Positions 27,190-34,896 of a DNA stretch of 50,889 nucleotides are shown piece after piece. The position numbers were made by a program, and so were the translations under genes. Under the pieces are notes generated by a model. It was not told where the DNA came from, did not search any database, and worked only from the letters and a program-made list of their open reading frames with translations. Location of the stretch: positions 1 to 50,889 of the forward strand of contig PMXQ01000064.1 of the NCBI GenBank assembly GCA_003171065.1. Direction: 5' to 3'. Each line of letters opens with the position of its first letter. Position 1 is the stretch's first letter. The DNA is from Chloroflexota bacterium (GTDB lineage: Bacteria; Chloroflexota; Limnocylindria; Limnocylindrales; CSP1-4).

Positions 27190-27678
27190 ATGGCTGAGAC
27201 GGTGTTGGGCGCCATCGCCAACGTCAGATTCAAGACCGGCATGTTCAAGTCGGAGAAGTGGGTGCTGGTCGTGACCGACCAGCGGCTGCTCGGGGCCCGG
27301 CTCACCGACGACCTGACGAGGAGCATCGCGGAGCAGGCGCGAGCCCAGGCCAAGGCGTCGGGAAGCGGTTTCCTCGGCCAGTGGGGGGCCCAGCTCAAGG
27401 CCGGCTTCGCGATCGCGCAGCGCTACTCCGCAATGACGCCGGAGGCGATCCTGGCCGAGACGCCGGGAAACTGGGCGCTCTCACCCGGCCAGGTCAGCTC
27501 GATCAAGGTCGAGCGGAAGTCGCGCCCCGGCGGCGAAGACGGCCCGGATCTCGACTTCGTGAAGATCACGATCGAGGCGGCGGGGGGCAAGGGCACGTAC
27601 GAAACGGACGACGACAAGCCCGGCCAGCGCGATGTTCAGGCCTTGCTGGCCCGAACCTTCGGGCCGGTCGTCAAGTAG
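27190..27678 (+). CDS. Hypothetical protein, possibly PH-like
   Basis: The 162-residue soluble protein has GGAGGAAA 8-10 nt before its ATG. The N-terminus ETVLGAIANVRFKTGMFKSEKWVLVVTDQRLLGARL resembles the beta-strands of bacterial PH-like domains (bPH, with VVTDQRLL for the common VTNxRVI). A central helix-rich part and a return to strands (VSSIKVERKSR, DFVKITIEAAGGKGTYET) agree with this. No membrane segment is present. It is divergent from MarR and upstream of the GtrA-like gene. The domain guess is weak, but the gene itself is convincing. Confidence 0.6.
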   Translation: MAETVLGAIANVRFKTGMFKSEKWVLVVTDQRLLGARLTDDLTRSIAEQARAQAKASGSGFLGQWGAQLKAGFAIAQRYSAMTPEAILAETPGNWALSPGQVSSIKVERKSRPGGEDGPDLDFVKITIEAAGGKGTYETDDDKPGQRDVQALLARTFGPVVK

Positions 27679-27793
27679 GCGAGGCGTTCGCCCGGGTCAG
27701 CTCGAGGCCAGCTTTGCAGGATGGCCAGGGGCAGGAAGAGGGCGACCAGGACGGCGATGTCGAAGATCCAGGGTAGCGTCGGGCCCGCCGGCA

Positions 27794-27810
27794 CGTAACC
27801 AGTTCGAAAG
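27794..27810 (+). promoter_or_regulatory. Shared element A (CGTAACC-AG-TTCGAAAG)
   Basis: First of three copies of CGTAAYCNNTTCGAAAG. It ends 23 nt before the ATG of the GtrA-like gene at 27834. Copies B (31799-31815) and C (34057-34073) have the same 23-nt distance to an ATG preceded by GGC or GCC. See the finding on the regulon. Confidence 0.7.
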
Positions 27811-27833
27811 GCCGTCCGGCCAAAACTGCCGGC

Positions 27834-28289
27834 ATGACAGCCTCGCCTGCCCGTCACGCGCTCAGCGTGGGCCTGCCCCGACCTCCGTTCTCGTTTGGAC
27901 TCTATGCCGCGTTCCGGACCGTCTCGTCGGCCGCGGCCGCCAACGTCATGGCTCTCGTCATCACGGCCATGGCCAACTCCGCCACCAACTGCCGCCTCAC
28001 GTTCGAGGTCCGCGGCGACGGCCTGTCCCGCCATCAAGCTGCAGCGCCCCTGGCCCTCGTCCTGGCTCTGGCCGTCACTTCCGGATCGCTGGGCATTCTC
28101 GATGTCGTCGCGCCGCACCGCGGCCGCCTGACGGAGATTGTCGTCCTCCTCGCCGCGAACGCGGCCGCGACGCTCGTTCGCTTCCTGCTGCTCCGCCTCG
28201 TCATCGACCGGGCTCGGAGCGACCGCCCGCCGGCCGAACGGGTTCGGGCACTCGCTACTCTCTCCACGTCGGAAAGGGCCCGAGGATGA
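27834..28289 (+). CDS. GtrA-like membrane protein, short at the N-terminus
   Basis: The 151-residue protein matches the C-terminal three helices of the GtrA family: AAANVMALVITAMANSATNCRLTFEVRG is the typical NxxxF..xxNxxxNRxxTF block, and LLAANAAATLVRFLLLRLVID is the last helix. GtrA proteins help move polyprenyl-linked sugars across the membrane. In related clusters GtrA is fused behind a GT2 domain that makes the lipid-linked sugar; here the GT2 part and the first helix are missing, so this may be a remnant or a minimal form. Its TGA overlaps the GT39 ATG (ATGA), so the two are translationally coupled. Confidence 0.65.
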   Translation: MTASPARHALSVGLPRPPFSFGLYAAFRTVSSAAAANVMALVITAMANSATNCRLTFEVRGDGLSRHQAAAPLALVLALAVTSGSLGILDVVAPHRGRLTEIVVLLAANAAATLVRFLLLRLVIDRARSDRPPAERVRALATLSTSERARG

Positions 28290-30292
28290 CCGCCGCAGCC
28301 AGACCCGCATTCGCGCCGCGACTCCGGCCCGTGGAGGCCCTGCGTAGCCTCGTCCGCGGCAGCTGCGACGAAGCCGCCTGGGTCCGCCCGGCCCTCTTTG
28401 GAGTGCTCACGCTGGCGGCGGTCCTATACCTGTGGAACCTGACCGTCAGCGGCTACGCCAACACCTACTACTCCGCCGCCGCGCTTTCCGCGTCCAAAAG
28501 CTGGTCGGCCTGGTTCTTCGGCAGCTTCGATGCCGCGAACTTCATCACCGTCGACAAGCCGCCGCTCTCTACCATGGTCATGGGTCTGTCGGTCCGGATC
28601 TTCGGCCTGAGCTCGTGGACGATCCTGGCCCCGGAGGCGCTCGCCGGCGTGGCCACGGTCGGGGTGCTGTTCCTGGCCGTTAAGCGGTCTTTCGGCCCGG
28701 TCGCCGCGCTCATCGCCGCGATCGTCATGGCGCTGACGCCGGCCGCAGTCCTGATCTTCCGCTTCAACAACCCCGACGCCCTGCTGACGCTCCTGCTGGT
28801 CCTGTCGGCCTGGGCGCTGCTCCGCTCGCTCGATCATGGCAGCTACCGCTGGATGACCCTCGCGGCGATGTGTGTCGGCTTCGCCTTCCTGACCAAGTAC
28901 CTGCAGGCGTACCTGGTTCTGCCGGGCTTCGCCCTCGTCTTCGGTTTCTCGGCCAACACCACGCCGCGCCGTCGACTCCAGGGCCTGATCGCGGCCTTCG
29001 CCACCGTCCTGGTCGCCAGCGGCTGGTGGGTCGCGATCGTGGAGCTGCTGCCGGCCGGCAGCAAGCCGTTCATCGGCGGCAGCACGACCGGCTCGGCCCT
29101 CGACCTCATCTTCGGCTACGACGGCCTGGGCCGGATCTTCGGCGCCAGCGGACCGGGCGGGGGCGGCGCCGGCGGTGGCTTCAGCGGCGAGGTCGGTCCG
29201 CTGCGCCTCTTCAACGACCAGTTCTTCGGCGAGATCGCGTGGCTCATCCCGCTCGCGCTCGTGTGTCTGGTAGCCGGTCTGTGGATGCGCCGCTGGGCGC
29301 GCCGCACGGACGCGGGCCTGGCTGGCTACCTGCTGTGGGGTGGCTGGTTTGTCGTGACGGCGATCGTCTTCAGCTACATGTCGGGCATCATCCACAGCTA
29401 CTACGCCGTCGCCCTGGCGCCGGCGATCGCCGCTCTCGTCGGCGCCGGCCTGGTGGATGTGTGGTCGGCCCGGGCGCGGATCTGGCTCGGCGGCATCGCC
29501 GTCGGGCTGCTCTGCCTGGGGTCGGCCTGGTTCGGCTCGACATTGCTCGACCGAACGCCGAGCTTCGACCCGGGTTTCGGGACGGGGGCGATCCTGCTGG
29601 CCGCCATCGCCCTGTTCATGCTCATGGTGGCGTCGCTGCCATCGCTGGCCGAAAACACGGCAGTGAGGCGGCTCGCGGTCGGCGCGGCCGCGCTGGGCGT
29701 CTGCGCGACGCTGATCGCGCCGGCGGCCTACGCGCTCGACACGACCGGCACGGCCTACGGCGGCGGCGATCCGCATCCGGGCCCGGGAACGACCAGCGGT
29801 CTCGCGGGCGGCTTTGGCGGCGGCTTTGGCGGCGGCTTTGGCGGCCCGGGTGGCGGCCTGCCCGGAGGCCCGTCGACCGGTCTGCCCGGCGACGGCGGCG
29901 GCCTGGGCGGCAACACCTCCGACACGGCCCTGCTCGACTACCTGGTCTCGAACCGGGGCGGCGCGACGTGGATCGTGGCGATCAACTCCGCCCAGGACGC
30001 GGGCTCGATCGAGCTTGCCACGGGCCTTCCCGTGATGGCCATGGGCGGGTTCACAGGCTCAGATCCCACGCCGACGCTGGACCAGCTCAAGAGCGACATC
30101 GCCTCCGGCAAGCTCCGATTCGTCATGACCGGCAGCGGCGGCGGTTTCGGCAGCAGCGGCGGCTTCGGCGGCGCGGGCGGCTTCGGCGGCGGCGGTGACA
30201 GCGGCATTACCGCGTGGGTGACCAGCACCTGCAAGGCAGTCGACTACGGCGGCTCGGCCGGCCTGTACGACTGCGCCCGTGCGGCCAGCTGA
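28286..30292 (+). CDS. GT39/ArnT-like membrane glycosyltransferase
   Basis: The 668-residue integral membrane protein has about ten or eleven helices. It has the cluster of residues common in this branch: TYYSAAALSASKSWSAWFFGSF, then DAANFITVDKPPLSTMVMG and RFNNPDALLTLLLVLSAW. Such enzymes move a sugar from a polyprenyl phosphate to a lipid, polymer or protein outside. A long C-terminal outside domain is Gly-rich (GGFGGGFGGGFGG near 29812-29850 and again near 30140-30190). The ATG at 28286 overlaps the GtrA stop. The final 117 nt, including the stop codon, are repeated exactly at 31608-31724. Confidence 0.85.
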   Translation: MTAAARPAFAPRLRPVEALRSLVRGSCDEAAWVRPALFGVLTLAAVLYLWNLTVSGYANTYYSAAALSASKSWSAWFFGSFDAANFITVDKPPLSTMVMGLSVRIFGLSSWTILAPEALAGVATVGVLFLAVKRSFGPVAALIAAIVMALTPAAVLIFRFNNPDALLTLLLVLSAWALLRSLDHGSYRWMTLAAMCVGFAFLTKYLQAYLVLPGFALVFGFSANTTPRRRLQGLIAAFATVLVASGWWVAIVELLPAGSKPFIGGSTTGSALDLIFGYDGLGRIFGASGPGGGGAGGGFSGEVGPLRLFNDQFFGEIAWLIPLALVCLVAGLWMRRWARRTDAGLAGYLLWGGWFVVTAIVFSYMSGIIHSYYAVALAPAIAALVGAGLVDVWSARARIWLGGIAVGLLCLGSAWFGSTLLDRTPSFDPGFGTGAILLAAIALFMLMVASLPSLAENTAVRRLAVGAAALGVCATLIAPAAYALDTTGTAYGGGDPHPGPGTTSGLAGGFGGGFGGGFGGPGGGLPGGPSTGLPGDGGGLGGNTSDTALLDYLVSNRGGATWIVAINSAQDAGSIELATGLPVMAMGGFTGSDPTPTLDQLKSDIASGKLRFVMTGSGGGFGSSGGFGGAGGFGGGGDSGITAWVTSTCKAVDYGGSAGLYDCARAAS

Positions 30293-30294
30293 GG
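30178..30294 (+). repeat. 117-bp direct repeat, copy 1 (3' end of the GT39 gene)
   Basis: This stretch is identical base for base to 31608-31724, 1,430 bp away in the same orientation. Copy 1 is in the coding frame of GT39 and ends with its TGA plus GG. Between the copies lies the minus-strand glycosyltransferase gene. Confidence 0.95.
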
Positions 30295-30302
30295 CCCTCG
30301 GG

Positions 30303-31559
30303 TCAGCCGCGGAAGCGGGCGAGGCCGATGCCGGAGTGTGAGGCGGCCCAGCGGTATGCGGCCGCCCACTCGGTTGCTCGGTCGCGGACCTGGTACTCGG
30401 CCAGGACGCGCTCGCTGGCGCGTCCCGCGATGTCGTCTCGGAGCGCCACGGACCCGGCAAGGTCCATGAGGGCTCGATACCATTCGGCCTTGCCGCGGAC
30501 GAGCATGCCGTCGACGCGATGCCGGATCATCGAGTACGGGCCTTGCTCTTCGTCGAGCCGGCTGGCCACGGTGGCCGCGCCCACGAGCGACAGCTCGAGC
30601 CAGTGCAGCTCCGACTTCGTGTGCGCGAACTCGCTCTCCTCGAGAGGGGCGAGCCCAATGTCAGCACGGGTTGCCGCCAGCGCCGCGGCGAACTTCGGCA
30701 CCGAGCCCTGGTACGGCAAGGCTTCGTCCACCAGTCTTCGAACGCTCGCGCTGTCGCTGCCCAACCAGATCCGACGCATGGGTCTTCCGCCGCTGGCACC
30801 TTCGCCGGCCGCCCGGTCCACGGCCGCACGGCAGACCTCGTAGTCCCGCCGGCGAACATCCGCGCCGTAGAAGACGACGCGCGTCTCGGTCGAGCCTGCC
30901 AGTTCGTGGTCGGCGGTTGATGCCTCGCTGGCGGGGGCGCGGTACCAGGCTGGCTCCACTGCGTTGCGCACGATCTGAACGTGCCCGTTGAGGGGAGCGA
31001 GGCGATGGGCCAACGCAGGCGTCGCCACCGTCACCAGATCGGCGGTTCGAATGAACAACTCGACGAGATCCAGCTCCCGAGCAAGACCGGCCGCGTGACC
31101 GGCCCACGATGGCTGATGAAACAGGTCGTCGTCCAGGTCGTAGACGACTGCGCACTTCGATCGGAATGCCGGGTTGGCTAGCAGCCCCGTCGCGACCAGG
31201 CGCAGCAGAGGATCCACGCCGAGCGAGGCATGGCCGGTCTCGCGCGTGTGGCGCTCCAGGCCATCCGGACTGCCGCATTCCAGGCCGCATTCGGTGCACG
31301 CCGGCCGTGTGTTCGACCAGCGCGAGAACAGCACGACGTCCGCTTCGGCAAGCGCATCGAGCGACACTGCTGCCACTCCGTCGCGGATCGCGTCCCACCA
31401 GCGACCCGAGTAAGCCGGCGGATGCAGCAACGGCGGGGTCCACGGCTCGATCCGCACGCCGGCTCCGGCGAGCCGCTCTACGTACAGCCCCAGCCGGTAC
31501 GTATCGCAGGCTTCGGACCCGATGCCGCCGTAGACCAGAACGCGGACTGGATCGCTCAC
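30303..31559 (-). CDS. Glycosyltransferase-like protein with an inserted C2H2 zinc-finger motif
   Basis: The 418-residue protein begins with the Rossmann-like SDPVRVLVYGGIGSEACDTYRLGLYVERLAGAGV. A GT-B-type middle, VVYDLDDDLFH and LFIRTADLVTVATPALAHRL, is followed by VQIVRNAVEP, ADIGLAPLEESEFAHTKSELHWLELSLVGAATVAS, typical of family-1/4 glycosyltransferases. Near residues 88-110 it carries CTEC..H.....H with spacing C-x2-C-x12-H-x5-H and a Leu three before the first His, a classical C2H2 finger pattern. The GTG at 31559 follows CATACT by 6 nt. The frame upstream is antisense to the repeat. The sugar and acceptor are unknown. The gene lies between two copies of a 117-bp repeat. Confidence 0.7.
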   Translation of the reverse strand: MSDPVRVLVYGGIGSEACDTYRLGLYVERLAGAGVRIEPWTPPLLHPPAYSGRWWDAIRDGVAAVSLDALAEADVVLFSRWSNTRPACTECGLECGSPDGLERHTRETGHASLGVDPLLRLVATGLLANPAFRSKCAVVYDLDDDLFHQPSWAGHAAGLARELDLVELFIRTADLVTVATPALAHRLAPLNGHVQIVRNAVEPAWYRAPASEASTADHELAGSTETRVVFYGADVRRRDYEVCRAAVDRAAGEGASGGRPMRRIWLGSDSASVRRLVDEALPYQGSVPKFAAALAATRADIGLAPLEESEFAHTKSELHWLELSLVGAATVASRLDEEQGPYSMIRHRVDGMLVRGKAEWYRALMDLAGSVALRDDIAGRASERVLAEYQVRDRATEWAAAYRWAASHSGIGLARFRG

Positions 31560-31607
31560 GCGACGAGTATGGCGCCGCGGGGCAGCCGCGTGCCTCGCCT
31601 CGGCGGA

Positions 31608-31724
31608 CGGCTTCGGCGGCGGCGGTGACAGCGGCATTACCGCGTGGGTGACCAGCACCTGCAAGGCAGTCGACTACGGCGGCTCGGCCGGCCTGTACGA
31701 CTGCGCCCGTGCGGCCAGCTGAGG
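31608..31724 (+). pseudogene. GT39 C-terminal fragment (117-bp direct repeat, copy 2)
   Basis: An exact copy of the last 37 or so codons of the GT39 gene with its stop. Nothing of the rest of GT39 precedes it. It is a dead fragment left by a duplication or recombination event, and marks the far side of the segment that carries the zinc-finger glycosyltransferase. Confidence 0.9.
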
Positions 31725-31798
31725 AGCGCGTCTTCGGGCGCCGGCCGCGATCCTCCGGCCGTCCAGGGCCGCAGCGGCGCCCCGCCTGTTCCTGCGCC

Positions 31799-31815
31799 CG
31801 TAACCGTTTCGAAAG
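31799..31815 (+). promoter_or_regulatory. Shared element B (CGTAACC-GT-TTCGAAAG)
   Basis: Second copy of CGTAAYCNNTTCGAAAG, upstream of the response-regulator gene, with 23 nt to the ATG at 31839. That ATG opens a frame that overlaps the regulator gene and does not look coding, so the ATG here may mark a transcription start rather than a gene. The region 31560-32020 holds the repeat copy, this element and the 5' leader only. Confidence 0.7.
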
Positions 31816-32020
31816 GCGCGGCAGCCGATCGTTCGGGCATGCACCTCCGGTGCGTGGATCATGCCGATACCCGCGGTGCCGTCTCGCCTGGCTCCCCCTC
31901 TCCGGGCGAGGCGACACCGGTTCTTCGGACCGGGTTCCACGCGTCCCGGCGGTACGATGGGTGTGTGGTCGCTGCCGGGCTCCGGCGGATGCCGCTTCTG
32001 AAACTCGGTAGGGAGACTCG

Positions 32021-32689
32021 ATGCGCGTGCTCGTGGCCGAAGACGATCCCGGCCTGCGCGAAGTCCTCGTCCTGGGCCTCGAGGACCACGGCTATCAGGT
32101 CGACGCGGCCGAGCGCGGCGACGACGCCATCGACATGTTCAAGTTCTACGACTACGACGTCGCCGTGGTCGACTGGCGCATGCCCGGCGCGGAGGGGATC
32201 GACGTCGTGGCCTGGGCACGCAAACACGCCAAACCCACGGCGATCCTGATGCTGACCGCCCGGGACGCCCCGCCGGACAGGATCCGCGGCCTCGACGCGG
32301 GCGCGGACGATTATCTGGTCAAGCCCTTCGACTTCGGGGAGCTGCTGGCGCGGATCCGAGCGCTGCAACGGCGGCCGCGCGGCGTGGACGCCCCGGTCAT
32401 CGCTCGCGGCACCCTTGCCCTGGACCCTGTCCGCCGCGAGGTCACGGTGGCGGATCGCCCGCTGGCCCTGACCTCCACCGAATACAACATCCTGGAGCTG
32501 CTCCTGCGCCGCTCGCCGGCGGTGGTCGATCGAAAGGCGATCGCGGAGCACGCCTGGCGCGATGAGACCGATCCCCTCGGGTCGAACGCGATCGATGTCC
32601 AGCTGAGCAGGCTGCGGGCCAAGCTGCCGGCCGCCGGTGTTCGGATCGTGACCGTTCGCGGCGCCGGCTACCGGCTGGAGGAAGCGTGA
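32021..32689 (+). CDS. OmpR/PhoB-family response regulator
   Basis: The 222-residue protein has a receiver domain with acidic pocket AEDDP (residues 6-10), phosphoacceptor Asp51 in VVDWRMPG, Thr in LMLTARD and Lys in LVKPFDF. A winged-helix DNA-binding domain follows (LALTSTEYNILELLLRRSPAVVDRKAIAEHAW to GAGYRLEEA). GGGAGA lies 5 nt before the ATG. Its stop overlaps the GTG of the kinase gene (4 nt). Shared element B lies upstream, so the regulator may control itself and, through elements A and C, the GT39 and DUF5666-like genes. Confidence 0.93.
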   Translation: MRVLVAEDDPGLREVLVLGLEDHGYQVDAAERGDDAIDMFKFYDYDVAVVDWRMPGAEGIDVVAWARKHAKPTAILMLTARDAPPDRIRGLDAGADDYLVKPFDFGELLARIRALQRRPRGVDAPVIARGTLALDPVRREVTVADRPLALTSTEYNILELLLRRSPAVVDRKAIAEHAWRDETDPLGSNAIDVQLSRLRAKLPAAGVRIVTVRGAGYRLEEA

Positions 32690-34005
32690 AGCTCTTCGGT
32701 CGTTCGCCCGCACAGGCCGGTGCCCACAATCACGATGGCCCGTCCGTGGCGATGCTCACGATCCGGGTGGCGATGGCCGCCAGCGCGATCGTCGGCATCG
32801 CCTTTGTCGTCATAGCCGTCGTAGTCGCCGTGGTCGCCTTGGACAACCTCACGGCCCAGGTTGATCATCGCCTCGCCCAGGCGCTGGACGCGCAGTCGGG
32901 CGGGCCTCCCGGCGGGTTGCCGGACGGCGGCATTCAGGGAGGCCCGGGCTTCGACCCGGCCCGTCAGGATCCACGCGGTGTGCCCGTGCTCCTGTGGACG
33001 GTGAGCGCCGACGGGACGGCAACCGGCCAGGGCCTGAACACTTCCCTGGCGCTCCCGGCCGAAGACCGGTCGGTCTCGGCTCCGACGACGGTTTCGATCG
33101 GCGGCGTCAGCTATCGCATTGCCGGCCGGATCGTGGGCTCGCAGCGCTATATCGTGGCGCAGGCGCTGGACAGCGTCTCCAACACCGAGTCGACGCTGAT
33201 CGTGGCCGAGTTCGGGATCGGCTGCGCGCTCCTGCTCGTCGTTTTCCTTGGCGCGCTGGCGGTCGGCCGGCGGGTCGCGCTGCCGATCGAGCGGGCACGC
33301 CGGCGCCAGCTCGAATTCACGGCCGATGCCTCGCACGAGCTGCGCACTCCGCTGTCCGTCATCGAGGCCCAGACGAGCCTGGCCCTTGCACGCAACCGCG
33401 ACGGAACCTGGGACGCGAAAGCCTTCGGCCGAATCGACTCCGAGCTGCGGCGGACGCGCCACCTCGTGGACGACATGCTCTGGCTGGCTCGATTCGATTC
33501 GACCGGCGGGCAGCCCGACGCCGAACCGGTGGACGTCGGTGTCCTGGCGGCTCAGACGGCCGACCGATTCGGGGCGGTGGCGGAAGCCCGCGGGCAGAAG
33601 CTGACGGTGAATGCCATGGCGGGCACGGATGGCGCGATCGTGACCGCTCCGCCGGATTGGCTCGATCGGCTGCTGGGCGTGCTGCTCGACAACGCCTGCA
33701 AGTACTCCCCGGAGGGCGGCACGATCTCCGTCTCGGTGGCGGGGGAGGGGCGTCGCGTGCGCCTCACCGTCGACGACTCCGGGCCGGGCATTCCGATCCA
33801 GGAAAGGGGCCGCGTCTTCGATCGCTTCCGCCGCGCGACTGACGCTCCGGGCGGCGCCGGCCTCGGTCTCGCCATCGCCGATGCCGTTGTCCGCGCCACC
33901 GGCGGTCGCTGGACGATCGGCACATCCCCGGCCGGGGGCGCGAGCGTCTCCGCCAGCTGGCCGCGCTCGGTTTCCGGGCGCCGCGACCCGCACGCCACCG
34001 ACTGA
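32686..34005 (+). CDS. Sensor histidine kinase
   Basis: The 439-residue kinase has one helix at about 27-51, an outside domain of some 120 residues with a GGPPGG stretch, and a second helix at about 171-193. The dimerisation His217 is in ADASHELRTPLS only about 23 residues after the helix, so there is no room for a HAMP domain. Catalytic boxes follow: LLDNACKYSPEGG (N), DDSGPGIP (G1), FDRFRRA (F) and GGAGLGLAI (G2). GTG start overlapping the regulator gene. It should phosphorylate the upstream regulator. The stimulus is unknown. Confidence 0.92.
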   Translation: MKLFGRSPAQAGAHNHDGPSVAMLTIRVAMAASAIVGIAFVVIAVVVAVVALDNLTAQVDHRLAQALDAQSGGPPGGLPDGGIQGGPGFDPARQDPRGVPVLLWTVSADGTATGQGLNTSLALPAEDRSVSAPTTVSIGGVSYRIAGRIVGSQRYIVAQALDSVSNTESTLIVAEFGIGCALLLVVFLGALAVGRRVALPIERARRRQLEFTADASHELRTPLSVIEAQTSLALARNRDGTWDAKAFGRIDSELRRTRHLVDDMLWLARFDSTGGQPDAEPVDVGVLAAQTADRFGAVAEARGQKLTVNAMAGTDGAIVTAPPDWLDRLLGVLLDNACKYSPEGGTISVSVAGEGRRVRLTVDDSGPGIPIQERGRVFDRFRRATDAPGGAGLGLAIADAVVRATGGRWTIGTSPAGGASVSASWPRSVSGRRDPHATD

Positions 34006-34056
34006 CTCGCTCGCCCGGGCGCCCCTGCAGGCCCGTCCGCTGGTAATCGGTCGGGC

Positions 34057-34073
34057 CGTAATCCATTCGAAAG
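34057..34073 (+). promoter_or_regulatory. Shared element C (CGTAATC-CA-TTCGAAAG)
   Basis: Third copy of CGTAAYCNNTTCGAAAG with 23 nt to the ATG at 34097. A further GTAATC at 34043-34048 makes a direct repeat of the left half here. It lies upstream of a possible 21-codon leader and the DUF5666-like gene. Confidence 0.7.
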
Positions 34074-34096
34074 TGTGGCCGGGCGAAGCTCCGGCC

Positions 34097-34162
34097 ATGA
34101 ACAGAACCGCCGCCCTGCCGGCCCCTTCTCGCGACGACGTGCCGCTTCCCGTCTCGCTGTGA
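34097..34162 (+). other. Possible 21-residue leader ORF
   Basis: The ATG 23 nt after element C opens a short frame beginning MNRTAALPAPSRDD and ending at a TGA at 34160-34162. It has no Shine-Dalgarno sequence and could be a leaderless leader peptide, or the ATG could simply mark the start of transcription. The next true gene starts at 34215. Confidence 0.25.
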
Positions 34163-34214
34163 CGTGCGAAGCCGTGGCCCGTTCCCATCGCCTTTCGACA
34201 AAGGAGCACATGAG

Positions 34215-34829
34215 ATGATCACGCCCAAAGCTGCCCCCGGCACCAGCCCCGCCGACCCGCCCGTCTGGGAGCCCGGGCACGATCTGGTCGCGTCCGAAGA
34301 GGTCGCCCCCGCCGAAATCGCGCCGGCCGTGCTCTCGAAGACGCGGCCTGGCGGCCCGGCCCGCCGCACCAGCTCGACCACCGCCCTGTTCGTCGTCGCC
34401 GCTCTCGTCGCCTTCGGCGGCGTCGGGTTCGCCGCGGGCCACCTGACGGGGAGCGGTCAGACCGGCACCAGCACCGGAAACTTTCGCGCGTTCGCCGCCG
34501 GTGCCAGCGGTGCTCCCGGTGCCGCTGCTCGCGGCGCTCTTGGCGGCACTCTCACGGTGACGGGAACCGTCGTCAGCGTCTCGGCGGACTCGATCACCAT
34601 CCAGCTGGCCAGCGGCTCGACTGAGACCATCGCGACCGGCTCGTCGACCACCTATCACAACCAGACAGCCGGATTGAGCTCGGATCTCGCGGCCGGCCAG
34701 ACGGTCCAGGTGCAGACCTCGGGCAGCACGAACGCAGCCCCGAACGCAAGCGCCAGCCCGAACGCCAGCGCCAGACCGGGCACGCAGACCACCCGGACCG
34801 CGACCGACGTGACGATCACCTCCAACTAG
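34215..34829 (+). CDS. Membrane-anchored DUF5666-like protein
   Basis: The 204-residue protein has a cytoplasmic N-terminus of about 55 residues, one helix (ALFVVAALVAFGGVGFAAGHL) and an outside part. This part contains GTLTVTGTVVSVSADSITIQLASGSTETIATGSSTTY, the small beta-barrel pattern of DUF5666, followed by an Asn/Ala/Ser-rich tail. AAGGAG lies 8 nt before the ATG. It stands just after the two-component genes and downstream of element C. Its role is unknown, though such proteins often accompany cell-envelope signalling genes. Confidence 0.7.
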   Translation: MITPKAAPGTSPADPPVWEPGHDLVASEEVAPAEIAPAVLSKTRPGGPARRTSSTTALFVVAALVAFGGVGFAAGHLTGSGQTGTSTGNFRAFAAGASGAPGAAARGALGGTLTVTGTVVSVSADSITIQLASGSTETIATGSSTTYHNQTAGLSSDLAAGQTVQVQTSGSTNAAPNASASPNASARPGTQTTRTATDVTITSN

Positions 34830-34896
34830 CTCCGCGCAGCTGACGTCCTGCGGGCGCGGGTGGTCCTGGAAGGATCGCTCGCGCCCGCGCCAGCGC

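Noticed and set aside
27636-27830. Minus-strand frame with a hydrophobic stretch (WIFDIAVLVALFLPLAIL)
   Set aside because: It looks like a membrane segment but has no start with a ribosome site and overlaps element A; it may be a gene remnant, but I cannot support it.
31839-32249. ORF opened by the ATG 23 nt after element B
   Set aside because: It overlaps the response regulator in another frame and its translation has no protein-like pattern; only the position of the ATG is of interest.
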